Source: Olavius algarvensis associated proteobacterium Delta 3 (lineage in GTDB: Bacteria > Desulfobacterota > Desulfobacteria > Desulfobacterales > CAFBRK01). From it: 64,000 bases of DNA. Under the pieces are notes generated by a model. The model searched no databases. It had not been told where the DNA came from and saw nothing but the letters and a program-made list of their open reading frames with translations. The stretch spans positions 151,635 through 215,634 of the forward strand of contig CAFBRK010000216.1 in assembly GCA_903231505.1 (NCBI GenBank), written 5' to 3'. This document shows, in pieces, positions 17,590 through 26,505 of the stretch. The position numbers and the translations under genes are program-made. Each line of letters starts with the position of its first letter. Positions within the stretch are counted from its first letter, which is position 1.

Positions 17590-20031
17590 TTATTCTATTT
17601 TTGCCCGGTAGAGCCTCAAACTGTTGGTGACGACCGAGATACTGCTCATGGCCATTGCCAGGGCCGCCAGTATCGGATGCAGCTGGCGCAGCATCGCTGG
17701 GACAAAGTCCAAAGGCGCCAGCACACCGGCCGCTACCGGAATCAGGATAACGTTGTAGACAAATGCCAGGAAAAGATTCTGACGCACCGTGCGCATGGTC
17801 CTCCGGCTGATGGCAATCGTACGGGGGATTCCGGTGAGACTGCCGCTGGATAGAATCACATCGGCGGTTTCGATGGCGACATCGGTACCGGTTCCGATAG
17901 CCATGCCGACATCGGCCTGGGCCAGGGCCGGCGCGTCGTTAATGCCATCCCCCACCATGCCGACTTTCCGGCCCTCACCCATAATTTCTTTGACCTTCAA
18001 CGACTTTTCGTCCGGGCGCACTTCGGCATAGACGTCATCAATACCGACCTGGTCGGCTATGGTCTTTGCCGTCTGGAGATTATCCCCGGTGAGCATGACC
18101 ACCTGGATCCGCTGACGATGCAAACTATCTATGGCTTCCTTGGAATCGGATTTGATCCGGTCGGATACGGCAAGGAGTCCGGCTGCCCGGTCATCCCGGG
18201 AGACCACCATGACTGTTTTGCCTTCCGCCTGCAACCTCTCGATATGGCCATCGGTAGACATCAAGAAGGCACTGTCGAACCATTTGGGTTTTCCCACGCG
18301 GATGTGATGTCCGGATATCACTCCCTCGACGCCGAAACCGCCATGGGAGAGAAAGTTGCTCAGGTCCTTCATCGTGATGTTCCGCTCCCTGGCTTCCCGG
18401 ACGACCGCCTTGCCCAGCGGATGTTCGGAGCCTTGCTCGACCGAGGCCGCCAGCGATAGAAGCTCGTTTTCCGTCAGGACATCACCGTCTATTGCAACCA
18501 CATCCGCCAGGGTGGGCTTGCCCTCGGTAATGGTGCCGGTCTTGTCCAGCACGATGGTATCCAGTTTCGTGGAATTTTCCAGGGCCTCAGCCCGTTTGAA
18601 TAGAATGCCGTTTTCGGCGCCTTTCCCGGTACCCGCCATAATCGCCGTTGGGGTGGCCAACCCGAGGGCACACGGGCAGGCGATGACCAGTACGGCCACC
18701 AGCCGGATCATGGATGGGACAAACTCACCGGTAACCCCCCACCACACCCCGAAAGCGACCAAGGCGATGAGGATGACCGCGGGGACAAACACCGCCGATA
18801 CGCGGTCGGCCAGTGCCTGAATCGGTGCTTTGCTGCCCTGTGCTTCCTGAACCAGCCGAATAATCTGGGCCAACGCGGTTTCCTGCCCCACCCGGGTCGC
18901 CCGGAATTTGAGCAATCCTTCACCATTGATGGTGCCGCCGACCACCGTGTCGCCTACGGTTTTATCCACAGGCAAGGGTTCTCCGGTGAGCATGGATTCA
19001 TCGACGGCCGATCGTCCCTGAACTACCGTGCCGTCCACAGGAATTCGCTCCCCGGGCCGAACCACCACAATCATCTCTTTTTTCACCTGGGAAAGAGGTA
19101 TTTCTTTTTCCTGCTCTCCTTCGAGAATGAATGCCGTTTTCGGCTGTAACCCGATGAGCTTTCGTATGGCGCTGCCGGTCTTGCCTTTGGTACGGGCCTC
19201 CAGCAGCTTGCCCAGTTTGATCAGGGTGATGATGACCGCAGCGGTTTCGAAATAAACGTGCTGTCCTATGGCGGGGAGCACCAGGACCGCTGTGGAATAG
19301 AAGTACGCGACCGACGAGCCCAGCGCAATCAGCACGTCCATGTTGGCGCTTCTGTTGCGCAGGCTTTTCAGGCCGCCCACATAATAATCCCATCCGGTGT
19401 AAAACTGCACCGGCGTTGCCAGCAAAAGAAAGAGCCAATTGACCCATGGGGCATGTCCCCAGGGACCGACTAGATTGAAATCACGTAACATGCTCAAGGC
19501 AAAAAGCGGCAGGGAGAAGATAACCCCGACAATAAATTTCCGGGTTTGGTCACTAATTTCCGCCTGCCGGGCCTGCTGCTCTGCATCTTCAAGGTCAGGA
19601 GATTCATCCGGGGTGATAACGCCGTACCCGGCTTTTTCTATCGCAGCGACAATATCCTCGAAGCTCGCGATATCCGGCAGATAGTCAATAGCAACACGTT
19701 CGGTGGCAAAGTTTACGGATGCCTGGAGGACACCGCCCACCTTTTGATTCAAGGCCCGTTCAATATTGGATGCGCAATTGGCACAGGTCATACCTGTGAC
19801 AGGCAAATCAAGGTGATTCGTAACCACACCGTACCCGGCGCGACGGATGCCGGCCACTACTTCGTCGACGGCCATCTGACCGGAATCGAATTTTACAGTT
19901 GCCTTCTCCGAGGCAAAGTTAACGGCGGCTTTTTGGATCCCAGTCAATTTATTTAAACCGCGTTCAATGTTGGCGGCGCAATTGGCGCACGTCATTCCGG
20001 TAACCGGCAGGGTAATGTTCTGTTCGCTCAT
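17590..20031 (-). CDS. copA: Cu(I)-exporting P-type ATPase
   Basis: The start is placed at MSEQNITLP because AGGAGG lies 6 bases before it; this gives 813 residues. Two N-terminal heavy-metal domains each carry GMTCANCA-x2-IE (about 12 and 79). Transmembrane metal site CPC lies in [11 protein letters not shown] (about 451), the phosphorylation site in DKTGTITEG (about 494), then SEHPLGKA and [10 protein letters not shown] (about 690). The C-terminal helix keeps the N...Y-N and M-x-x-S-S motifs of subclass P1B-1 pumps. It exports Cu(I) from the cytoplasm, upstream in function of the periplasmic multicopper oxidases. It lies in the minus-strand run behind the sigma-54 promoter at 22079. Confidence 0.97.
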   Translation of the reverse strand: MSEQNITLPVTGMTCANCAANIERGLNKLTGIQKAAVNFASEKATVKFDSGQMAVDEVVAGIRRAGYGVVTNHLDLPVTGMTCANCASNIERALNQKVGGVLQASVNFATERVAIDYLPDIASFEDIVAAIEKAGYGVITPDESPDLEDAEQQARQAEISDQTRKFIVGVIFSLPLFALSMLRDFNLVGPWGHAPWVNWLFLLLATPVQFYTGWDYYVGGLKSLRNRSANMDVLIALGSSVAYFYSTAVLVLPAIGQHVYFETAAVIITLIKLGKLLEARTKGKTGSAIRKLIGLQPKTAFILEGEQEKEIPLSQVKKEMIVVVRPGERIPVDGTVVQGRSAVDESMLTGEPLPVDKTVGDTVVGGTINGEGLLKFRATRVGQETALAQIIRLVQEAQGSKAPIQALADRVSAVFVPAVILIALVAFGVWWGVTGEFVPSMIRLVAVLVIACPCALGLATPTAIMAGTGKGAENGILFKRAEALENSTKLDTIVLDKTGTITEGKPTLADVVAIDGDVLTENELLSLAASVEQGSEHPLGKAVVREARERNITMKDLSNFLSHGGFGVEGVISGHHIRVGKPKWFDSAFLMSTDGHIERLQAEGKTVMVVSRDDRAAGLLAVSDRIKSDSKEAIDSLHRQRIQVVMLTGDNLQTAKTIADQVGIDDVYAEVRPDEKSLKVKEIMGEGRKVGMVGDGINDAPALAQADVGMAIGTGTDVAIETADVILSSGSLTGIPRTIAISRRTMRTVRQNLFLAFVYNVILIPVAAGVLAPLDFVPAMLRQLHPILAALAMAMSSISVVTNSLRLYRAKIE

Positions 20032-20057
20032 GGCCGCCTCCTTTCTATGCTTCTTGT

Positions 20058-20252
20058 TTAAAGCACGTTCGAAAAGTATGGTTGGACTTCCCATGTGAAC
20101 GTGGTTTCCGGAGAATCGGCCAGATCACGAATGATCAGCGTGACCGATTTCACCGGTTTCTCCAGCGCCGGGAAGAAGAGAGCTCCCTTGCGGTGATGGC
20201 CGCCCGGGGGAGATCCTTTCCACTGTCTGAGCAAACCTTGTGCCAGAAGCAA
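20058..20252 (-). pseudogene. C-terminal fragment of an exported hypothetical protein
   Basis: The frame ends ...PGGHHRKGALFFPAL...[20 protein letters not shown], which resembles the last 50 residues of a family of exported proteins found near heavy-metal genes (GHH-x4-L-x-FP ... LVIR-x-IA-x-V-x-x-R-x-F-x-W). The N-terminal part is absent: upstream codons in this frame look random and no ribosome site is present. The stop is 27 bases before copA. Best read as a remnant. Confidence 0.45.
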
Positions 20253-20321
20253 TAATCGAGTGTATATCGCATAATAACGGCAAGTTAGGATTCTTGATGT
20301 GGGCAGCTGGAAGTGTGTAAT

Positions 20322-20338
20322 CGGGTAATAATTACCCG
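20322..20338. promoter_or_regulatory. Perfect 17-bp palindrome upstream of copA
   Basis: CGGGTAAT-A-ATTACCCG is a perfect inverted repeat between the selenoprotein gene and copA. It has no T-run, so a terminator is unlikely. Its position suits an operator for the downstream copA segment, but the factor is unknown. Confidence 0.4.
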
Positions 20339-20366
20339 TTTGCTTTGAAGAAAATCTGCCGTTGGA

Positions 20367-21254
20367 TTAAGGCCCAGGAAAAGAGGATGAGCGAACCGCG
20401 CCCGGGTTGACCTGCGGCAAAACACCGCATTGAGCCTGCGAAGAGTTTAACCTGAAGACCGATGGATAGATTTCCCGACGCCATCGCCATCCGACATCGA
20501 CGATTTCGCCGGGTGTTGCTGCGGTGTACAGTACTTCAAAAACCTTGTTGAGAACAGCGTGCTGCTGGTCTGTGTGGCCGGGCTCTCCCAGCGGGTGGCC
20601 AAAAGGCCAACGCAGGAAAATCGATCTTGGCGGTTTGATTTTCTTGGTATACAAACGATTGATGGAAATACCGACCGTGGGGATACCGAAAGATTCAATG
20701 ATGTGCTGGATCAATCCCACGGATTGATGGCAGATGCCTCAGGCCGGAGTCAGTAGAACGGCATCCACCTGGTCGCGTTTCAGCATACGTGCCACCCGGG
20801 GAGCGGTTTGGTTGATCAGCGTCCTCACATGGTATCCGTCTATATGTCCCATAAATGAAAAGTGCCGATCGGCTATGCCCCCCATACAACCGGCTTCCCG
20901 CAATTCTTCCAGTCTGGCAATGGGAAAGACAACATTCAGATCACGGTCGGCATCGCGGTGATCAAAGTAATCGTGCGTGATGGTATAGTCTTCGGCAATG
21001 GTTTGTGAATCGATGATTCGAAACGATGGATCCCCGTCGGAGTCGACCATGTCAAATGGCGGCTGGTGCTTATGATGGACCCCGGCGGTGGTCACCAGCG
21101 CGATGGTCGACTCCTCCAGAGGCCGTGTGACAGGAGTCCACGGGACGGAGTCCGTCTCCAATGGCTTGAACGAGGCGACCAGCATTTTCGAAAAGGCGGG
21201 CGAATAGGCCATCAGACGGGCCAGTCCCTGATTAAGGAATCGCTTGATCATCAT
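20367..21254 (-). CDS. Selenoprotein of the glycine/betaine reductase component B (GrdB-like) family
   Basis: Read through the in-frame TGA at 20739-20741 as selenocysteine, the gene encodes 295 residues with U at 172. The context is DAVLLTPA-U-GICHQSVGL, matching the UxxC active site of GrdB-family proteins, where Sec or Cys is always found. Both flanks align with the family: ALVTTAGVHHK, HDYFDHRDADRDLNVVFPIARL and FMGHIDG before the UGA, GIPTVGISI, PPRSIFLRWPFGHPLGEPG after it. A perfect SECIS-type hairpin follows the UGA. This short form lies outside any glycine reductase operon and its substrate is unknown. It sits between the YHS gene and copA. A normal gene-finder would split it into 171- and 118-residue pieces. 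The last 40 residues look unlike the family and may be variable. Confidence 0.9.
20710..20741 (-). promoter_or_regulatory. Bacterial SECIS element of the GrdB-like gene
   Basis: In the mRNA, UGA (20741-20739) is followed after 10 bases by AUCAAUCC (20728-20721), the loop GUG (20720-20718) and GGAUUGAU (20717-20710): a perfect 8-bp stem. The loop begins 18 bases after UGA and starts with G followed by U, as expected for SelB-binding bacterial SECIS hairpins. Confidence 0.85.
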
Positions 21255-21365
21255 GGTGCGTTATAACTCCCTTCCAGCATAACGGACGCGGTACGATGAC
21301 GTGCAACCTGTCATCGTTTTCAGCACAAGGTTTTTGCCCGGAAAAAGGGTGTCACTCCGGGAACA

Positions 21366-21611
21366 TCAGTGGCACGATTGAGGTCGTCCGCCTGTGGCCT
21401 TGTTTAGCCGGTCGAGATAGCGCCGCCAGAACCCTTTTCGTTTTTCGATGGCAAACTTGTTGGGGTTCGCTTCAAACGTCTCCTTGCATCCTTCTGCACA
21501 AAAGTAGATTTGAATGCCCTTATGGCAGGTTTGTGCAGCGGCAGTGGCCGGGTTCACCGACATGCCGCATACCGGATCGATATATTTCTGCTTTTGATCT
21601 GCGTTGGTCAT
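21366..21611 (-). CDS. YHS-domain metal-binding protein
   Basis: 81 residues. The YHS domain reads IDPVCGMSV...CHKGIQIYFCAEGCKETFEANPNKF, with the paired cysteines (DPVCGM and FCAEGC) that bind metal in P1B-ATPase-associated YHS proteins. No signal peptide, so cytoplasmic. The Arg-rich tail ends in CH. AGGGGG ribosome site. The location between the SHOCT gene and the selenoprotein/copA genes fits a copper chaperone or buffer role. Confidence 0.85.
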   Translation of the reverse strand: MTNADQKQKYIDPVCGMSVNPATAAAQTCHKGIQIYFCAEGCKETFEANPNKFAIEKRKGFWRRYLDRLNKATGGRPQSCH

Positions 21612-21644
21612 CTTGCACCCCCTTTGCGTGCCAGGAAACTTGAG

Positions 21645-22001
21645 CTATCCGCTTAAATCCTGACGCATGTCTTCAAATTCCGTCTTGTTGATTTCACCCC
21701 TGGCATAACGCTCCTTCAGAATTTCCAGAGGATTGGACGAATCGCTTTCAATACTTCTTTGGGATCCACGGATTCCGTTTACGGCTCCTGATATCAACAG
21801 GACAAAAGCGCCAATTAGAATGATCCAGAAAATGATCATCACAAATCCCATGCCGCCTCCCATCATGTGGTTGTACCCCATGCCCCAACGGCCGCCCCCC
21901 GGCCACATAACGGCGCTATGGTTGTAGAGAAACCATATCCCCGCGGCAATCAAAACAGCGGAAACTCCGAGGCTAAGAAAGATAGATGATTTTCGGTTCA
22001 T
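21645..22001 (-). CDS. SHOCT-domain membrane protein
   Basis: 118 residues. Two hydrophobic helices (about 6-24 and 50-72) are separated by a Met/Gly/His-rich segment (WGMGYNHMMGGGMG) likely to face the periplasm and bind copper. The C-terminal SHOCT motif reads PLEILKERYARGEINKTEFEDMRQDL. First gene behind the sigma-54 promoter at 22079-22093, with a good ribosome site (AAAGGA). Confidence 0.8.
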   Translation of the reverse strand: MNRKSSIFLSLGVSAVLIAAGIWFLYNHSAVMWPGGGRWGMGYNHMMGGGMGFVMIIFWIILIGAFVLLISGAVNGIRGSQRSIESDSSNPLEILKERYARGEINKTEFEDMRQDLSG

Positions 22002-22078
22002 GACTGATATCCTTTTCCGATTTGTTTTTTCTTTTTAATGCCTGGCACCGGAACCACCGGCCCTGGTAGACCAGCTAC

Positions 22079-22093
22079 GCAAGGTGTGTGCCA
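22079..22093 (-). promoter_or_regulatory. Sigma-54 promoter of the copper/selenoprotein operon
   Basis: The minus strand reads TGGCACACACCTTGC, an exact TGGCAC-N5-TTGC match. It is about 80 bases upstream of the SHOCT gene start at 22001. The adjacent sigma-54 activator gene (22462-23844) makes the regulatory link likely. Confidence 0.85.
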
Positions 22094-22293
22094 TATCTAC
22101 TTGCGCCGGCGGGAAATTGTTCTAACCCGTTAAGAAATCGATACAAATTTTAAGAAACCGGATTTCGCGGGATGGTGCTGGCGGAAGCGCGGATGTCTAT
22201 GTGTGTAAAAAGGAAACGGAGAATATCCTTCATGCGTCATTCTGGCGGAGGAGGCTGTGTTACAATTATAAAAATAGTCGTTTTGATGATTAT

Positions 22294-22371
22294 GTCATTC
22301 CGGGCTTGACCCGGAATCCAGGTGGTTTTAGACAGTTGGGTCTCTGGATGCCGGACCACGTCCGGCATGAC
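22294..22371. repeat. REP-like palindromic doublet
   Basis: Two hairpins lie inside terminal inverted GTCAT/ATGAC ends. The first is TTCCGGG-CTTGA-CCCGGAA (22298-22316). The second is ATGCCGGAC-CAC-GTCCGGCAT (22348-22368). This is the familiar form of dispersed extragenic palindromic elements in many proteobacteria. The remainder of 22094-22461 holds no gene, apart from a TGTGTAAAAA half-site near 22200 like those upstream of the sensor kinase. Confidence 0.7.
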
Positions 22372-22461
22372 GTTTCCGCACGATTCATCGGAGAGCCATG
22401 GCCCGAGAAAACGACTATCAAAGCCTGCGGACGTTTTCTAATTTATTTCCAGGAAACTACA

Positions 22462-23844
22462 CTAGAAACCGATATTATATATCTTCAATTTATTATGCAG
22501 CGTCTTTCTGGATATTCCCAGACGACGGGCGGCTTCCGCCTTATTGCCGTTGCTGGCCCTCAGGGCGGCCATGATCGCTTTTTTTTCAATGTCGTCCATC
22601 GAATGGGTGCCGTCCATAATAGTGGCTTCGCCGGATGGCTGGGAGTCCGGGTCTGCATATCGTTCAGTGACACTGAGCGGCAGGTGTTTCTCTGAGATGT
22701 ATTCGCCGGTCAAAAGAATAACCGCACGCTCGATGGCATTCTCCAATTCCCGGACGTTGCCGGGCCAGTCGTAATTGATCAGCATGTCCATCGCCAGCGG
22801 AACTACCCCCTTCACTGTTTTGCGGTTTTTGCGGGCAAATGTTTTTAGGAAATGCTGGGCTAAAATAGGGATGTCCTCCCGACGCTCTCTCAGTGGCGGC
22901 ATATGCAGCGGCATCACATTGAGACGATAGAAAAGGTCTTCCCGAAACCGCCCTTCGGCCACCTCAGATTCAAGGTCGCGGTTGGTGGCGGCTATTATCC
23001 GGACATCCACCTTTAGGGTCTCTTCACCCCCGACGCGCTGTATTTCTTTTTCCTGAAGCACCCGCAGCAGTTTCGCCTGCATGGTGGAGGAAGTCTCACC
23101 GATTTCATCCAAAAAGATAGTGCCATGGTTCGCCTTCATAAAGTGTCCTTCGCGGCGCCTTTCCGCTCCGGTGAACGCTCCCCTCTCATGGCCGAACAGT
23201 TCCGACTCCAGAAGTGTCTCCGTAATTGCCGCACAATTGACAACCACCAACGGTTTGTCTTTGCGTGGGCTGTTGAAGTGCAGCGAACGGGCGATCAATT
23301 CTTTGCCGGTACCGCTTTCCCCGGTGATCAGCACGGTGGCCTCGGAGGGTGCGACCATCGACATCATCTCAAGCAGCTTTTTCATCGGCTGGCTCCTGCC
23401 GATGATGTTGGCGATGTCATAATCAGCCCTCAGATGCTCTTTGAGTGCCCTGTTCTCCTCTTTAAGACCGGCGTGCTCACCGGCCCTCTCGATGGTCAAC
23501 TTCAGCACTTCAAAATCCAGGGGTTTTACGAGATAATCGTAGGCCCCGGCTTTCAGGGCCTCCACGGCCGATCCGATCGATGAGTAGGCGGTCATGATAA
23601 TGACGGGAATCGCCGGGTTGTAAGCTTTTATCTGCTTCAACGCCTCAATACCGCTCATGGTCGTCATGCGCACATCCATGAGAATAAGATCCACCGGTGT
23701 GGAGGTGACGGTGTCGACCGCCGAAGTCCCGTCGTCTGCAGTCTCCACCGTATACCCCCAGCTTCCAATGATGGTTTTGATAGAGATCAGATGACCGGGA
23801 TCGTCATCCACGATCAGAATTTTAGTCTTCTCTGGAGTTACCAT
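22462..23844 (-). CDS. Sigma-54-dependent response regulator (ZraR/HydG-like)
   Basis: 460 residues: receiver domain (about 6-125, phospho-Asp in LILMDVRM), AAA+ domain (about 145-380) with Walker A GESGTGKE, sigma-54 contact motif GAFTGA and the C-terminal Fis-type helix-turn-helix (NKAEAARRLGISRKTLHNKLK). It activates sigma-54 promoters. The perfect promoter at 22079 lies beyond its 3' end, and others are at 7036 and 13025, all in front of metal-stress genes. It overlaps the sensor kinase gene by one base (shared ATG/TGA region), so the two are a two-component pair. Confidence 0.94.
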   Translation of the reverse strand: MVTPEKTKILIVDDDPGHLISIKTIIGSWGYTVETADDGTSAVDTVTSTPVDLILMDVRMTTMSGIEALKQIKAYNPAIPVIIMTAYSSIGSAVEALKAGAYDYLVKPLDFEVLKLTIERAGEHAGLKEENRALKEHLRADYDIANIIGRSQPMKKLLEMMSMVAPSEATVLITGESGTGKELIARSLHFNSPRKDKPLVVVNCAAITETLLESELFGHERGAFTGAERRREGHFMKANHGTIFLDEIGETSSTMQAKLLRVLQEKEIQRVGGEETLKVDVRIIAATNRDLESEVAEGRFREDLFYRLNVMPLHMPPLRERREDIPILAQHFLKTFARKNRKTVKGVVPLAMDMLINYDWPGNVRELENAIERAVILLTGEYISEKHLPLSVTERYADPDSQPSGEATIMDGTHSMDDIEKKAIMAALRASNGNKAEAARRLGISRKTLHNKLKIYNIGF

Positions 23845-25631
23845 TATCCCCTCTCATCCGTTCCGGTATAACATGGGATCCAAAGTGAAACAGCGGTCCC
23901 CTGCCCCGGAATACTGTTGACCTCTATGTGTCCCTCGTGTGCTTCGATAATCTTATAAACGATGCCCAGCCCTAAACCGGTTCCCTTGTTTTTGGTCGTG
24001 AAATAGGGGTCGAAAATTTTATCGATATGTTCCTTCGGAATACCCTGCCCGGTGTCGCTGACGACAATTTTTACCATTTCGGCAGCGTCGGAAGTGCACT
24101 GGACAGTCAGGTTGCCGCCGTCTTCCATTGCCTGTATGGCGTTAAGATAGACATTGAGAAGGCACTGGGAAAACCTGTCGGGGTCTATGAACGCGGGGCA
24201 GATGGCAGATTCGGTGTGATGGTGAATGGTGATATTTCGGGTCGCCACATCCTGCTGAATCAGTTTAAGCGATCGTGATATGAGCAAATCCACCTCTGTG
24301 GATTGCCTGTTCAGATCCGAGGGGCGCGCAAATTCCAGCAGTTCGGTAATTGCCCGGTTCAGGCGTTCCACCTCCTGGATCATGATCCCGGCAGCCTCCT
24401 GAGCTTCGCTGCCCTCGTCAAACTGATCGGCAAAGAATGTGGCCAGCGCCTTGATGGAACTCAAGGGATTTCGTACCTCGTGGGCGACACCTGCCGCCAA
24501 CCCGCCCATGGCAGCCAGTTTTTCCTGTCGGCGGACTTCCTCCTGGAGCCGGCGTATTTCACTCAAGTCCCGTAATATCAATACCTGGCCCAAAAACTCT
24601 CCGGCATCATTGGTGATACCGGTGGCGCTGACGCTCAGGGGCACGGTTTTGTTCTCTGAAAACGTACATTCAACTTCCCGCTCCGTAATTTTTTTCTGGT
24701 CACCGAGGATTTCCTGTACCCCGCATAATCCCTCCGGCAATAATGCGTCCGGGGTCTTGTTTTGTGCAACACTTCGATTCAATTCGGTAATTTTTTCAGC
24801 TGCTTCATTGAAAAATGTGATCCGGCCGGATTTGTCCGTGGCAATCAGACCAACGGGAAGATGGCTGACGACCTCGTCGGCAAACGCGCTGGTATCCTGC
24901 AGGGACTGCCTGGCGGCACGATAACTGTGCATCCAGAATAAGGAAACGAAACCGCCGAAACCCAAAAGGAGCATCACAATGGATAATATGATGGTGGTTT
25001 GGATGTCGCTTCGGATGGCTTCCTCAAACGGGGTGACGTCCAGGCCGACGATGACGAGCAGCTTCTGACGCTTATCAGGTGAGAACCAGTCATTCGATGC
25101 CCCACGCATCCCTCGCCCCCGCATCATCATCCGCATATGACCGGACGCCCCGGGACCCGCCAAATCCAAAGGACGAAAATGCCGGTGGACTTCGAACACA
25201 CGCTGCTGGTCCTGCAGGGTCACCAGTTCCCAATTTTCGTGCTGGTGGGGTCCGAGGTGGGCCACCTTGCGGTTCGGGTCGAAAGACTTGTTGATCTTTG
25301 ATGGATCGCTGTGGGCGAGTGCCCGTCCGCTTTGATCCATGACCGCCATATATAGAACATCCGGCAGACGAGCGGTCTCTTCCAGCAGCAGCTGAATCTG
25401 CTGGCCGCCCCACATCATTCCCATCATGCCCGTTCGGGCGCCGGCTTCCACGGCACGAATCAGGGCGGCGCCCTTGGCGGTCAGCAACTCTGACATGTAC
25501 CGCTTTTCCCGGTTGGTGTTCTGAAACGCAAGCACCATAACGACAATCAACAGAATGATCGTCGAGCCCAGGATGATCCAAGGCGATAGCTGCATCCCGG
25601 TATGAGGCCCACCGGGAGATCTCGTTCTCAT
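23844..25631 (-). CDS. ZraS-like membrane sensor histidine kinase
   Basis: The start is the ATG with AAGGAG seven bases before it (595 residues); an upstream in-frame Met lacks a ribosome site. Order: membrane helix (about 15-37), periplasmic sensor domain (38-190), second helix (about 198-220), PAS domain (about 245-350), H-box AAGVAHEVRNPLSS (about 370) and HATPase with DTGQGIPKEH and GTGLGLGIV. The periplasmic domain includes a Met/Arg/Gly-rich stretch (GHMRMMMRGRGMRG), which could contact copper or another soft metal. It forms the input half of the system whose activator overlaps its stop. Confidence 0.93.
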   Translation of the reverse strand: MRTRSPGGPHTGMQLSPWIILGSTIILLIVVMVLAFQNTNREKRYMSELLTAKGAALIRAVEAGARTGMMGMMWGGQQIQLLLEETARLPDVLYMAVMDQSGRALAHSDPSKINKSFDPNRKVAHLGPHQHENWELVTLQDQQRVFEVHRHFRPLDLAGPGASGHMRMMMRGRGMRGASNDWFSPDKRQKLLVIVGLDVTPFEEAIRSDIQTTIILSIVMLLLGFGGFVSLFWMHSYRAARQSLQDTSAFADEVVSHLPVGLIATDKSGRITFFNEAAEKITELNRSVAQNKTPDALLPEGLCGVQEILGDQKKITEREVECTFSENKTVPLSVSATGITNDAGEFLGQVLILRDLSEIRRLQEEVRRQEKLAAMGGLAAGVAHEVRNPLSSIKALATFFADQFDEGSEAQEAAGIMIQEVERLNRAITELLEFARPSDLNRQSTEVDLLISRSLKLIQQDVATRNITIHHHTESAICPAFIDPDRFSQCLLNVYLNAIQAMEDGGNLTVQCTSDAAEMVKIVVSDTGQGIPKEHIDKIFDPYFTTKNKGTGLGLGIVYKIIEAHEGHIEVNSIPGQGTAVSLWIPCYTGTDERG

Positions 25632-25676
25632 TTTTTTCTCCTTAACCCGGACATTGCACCAAAAAACTAATGGCAG

Positions 25677-25737
25677 TGTGTAAAAAATAAACACATCCTC
25701 TCGAGATGTCTCAAATAGTGTGTAATTTTTTTACACA
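25677..25737. promoter_or_regulatory. Two direct copies of a TGTGTAA-N5-TTACACA operator
   Basis: A perfect palindrome TGTGTAA-N5-TTACACA occupies 25719-25737 and an imperfect copy (right arm AAACACA) occupies 25677-25695. Their centres are 42 bases apart, four helical turns, so both face the same side of the DNA. They lie 46-106 bases before the sensor kinase start. They could be sites for the ZraR-like activator or another dimeric regulator. Confidence 0.5.
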
Positions 25738-25974
25738 TTTTTCCTACATCTCCTCTATTAAAGCCATTTTAGTGCCAATCTTTCACAGTGGATCATATTT
25801 ATCGCGAGGTCACAGCCATAACCCGTGACATGGTACGATGAAGAATTGAGGAGGGCGAGCCGTGGCATTGGCCTGGTAGGCGCTGTTTGGGGGAGGATAC
25901 CTTCACTTTCAAGTGGCTTTCTGTAAAACGACGAACTGCAATTGATTCTGCCGAAAGCAAACCTACTATGGGAT

Positions 25975-26053
25975 ATACCACATTGTGGTATGTTTATTGA
26001 ATATGCCACAATATTCATGGAAACGAATGAATCCATCACACCGGTGGTGTGAT
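25975..26053. promoter_or_regulatory. Three consecutive palindromes upstream of the DUF6488 gene
   Basis: Inverted repeats lie in series: ATACCAC-ATT-GTGGTAT (25975-25991), GAATAT-GCCACA-ATATTC (25999-26016) and ATCACACC-GGT-GGTGTGAT (26035-26053). All are perfect. They occupy the 150 bases before the ATG at 26128 and probably include operators for that operon. The rest of 25738-26127 holds no gene and no convincing sigma-54 site. Confidence 0.45.
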
Positions 26054-26127
26054 CAAAATTTCGCTTTCCGGGAAAGTTTATCGCAAATCATAACATCGTT
26101 GAACGATTCTATTGACGGGAGGCTGTC

Positions 26128-26496
26128 ATGGAACCTTTAAACATCAGTAATCGCTTAAAAGCAGCGGTAGCGGTGTGCGCCATATTCATCTCATTAACAT
26201 TCATCGTCTCTTCAACGGCATTCGGTCACGGAGGCAAAACCCACGGCGGGCAGACGTTTACCGCCTTTCAGGCCCTGCAAAAGGCAACCCAGCTCTATGA
26301 TCGTCTGATCACCTCCGGAAAACTGCCTGAGGACTGGGAAACAAATTTACACGCGATCAAAATCGATGTTCGAAACTCGGCGGAAAAGCGCGAGGTTGTC
26401 GTCCAATTTGAAAAGACACAGGGAAGCCCGACCAGTGTTTACTTTTTTTTCGATGAAAAAGGGGAGTATTCAGGATCAAATTTCACGGGGAAATAA
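26128..26496 (+). CDS. DUF6488-type periplasmic protein
   Basis: 122 residues with a Sec signal peptide (helix about 12-32, cleavage after STAFG). The mature part starts HGGKTHGGQTFTAFQAL and contains the ATQLYDRLITSGKLPEDW segment of a family of small periplasmic proteins associated with metal and copper genes. The His-Gly N-terminus could bind metal. A GGGAGG ribosome site precedes ATG. It heads a three-gene set with a membrane protein and a multicopper oxidase. Confidence 0.75.
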   Translation: MEPLNISNRLKAAVAVCAIFISLTFIVSSTAFGHGGKTHGGQTFTAFQALQKATQLYDRLITSGKLPEDWETNLHAIKIDVRNSAEKREVVVQFEKTQGSPTSVYFFFDEKGEYSGSNFTGK

Positions 26497-26505
26497 AAAG
26501 AGGAC

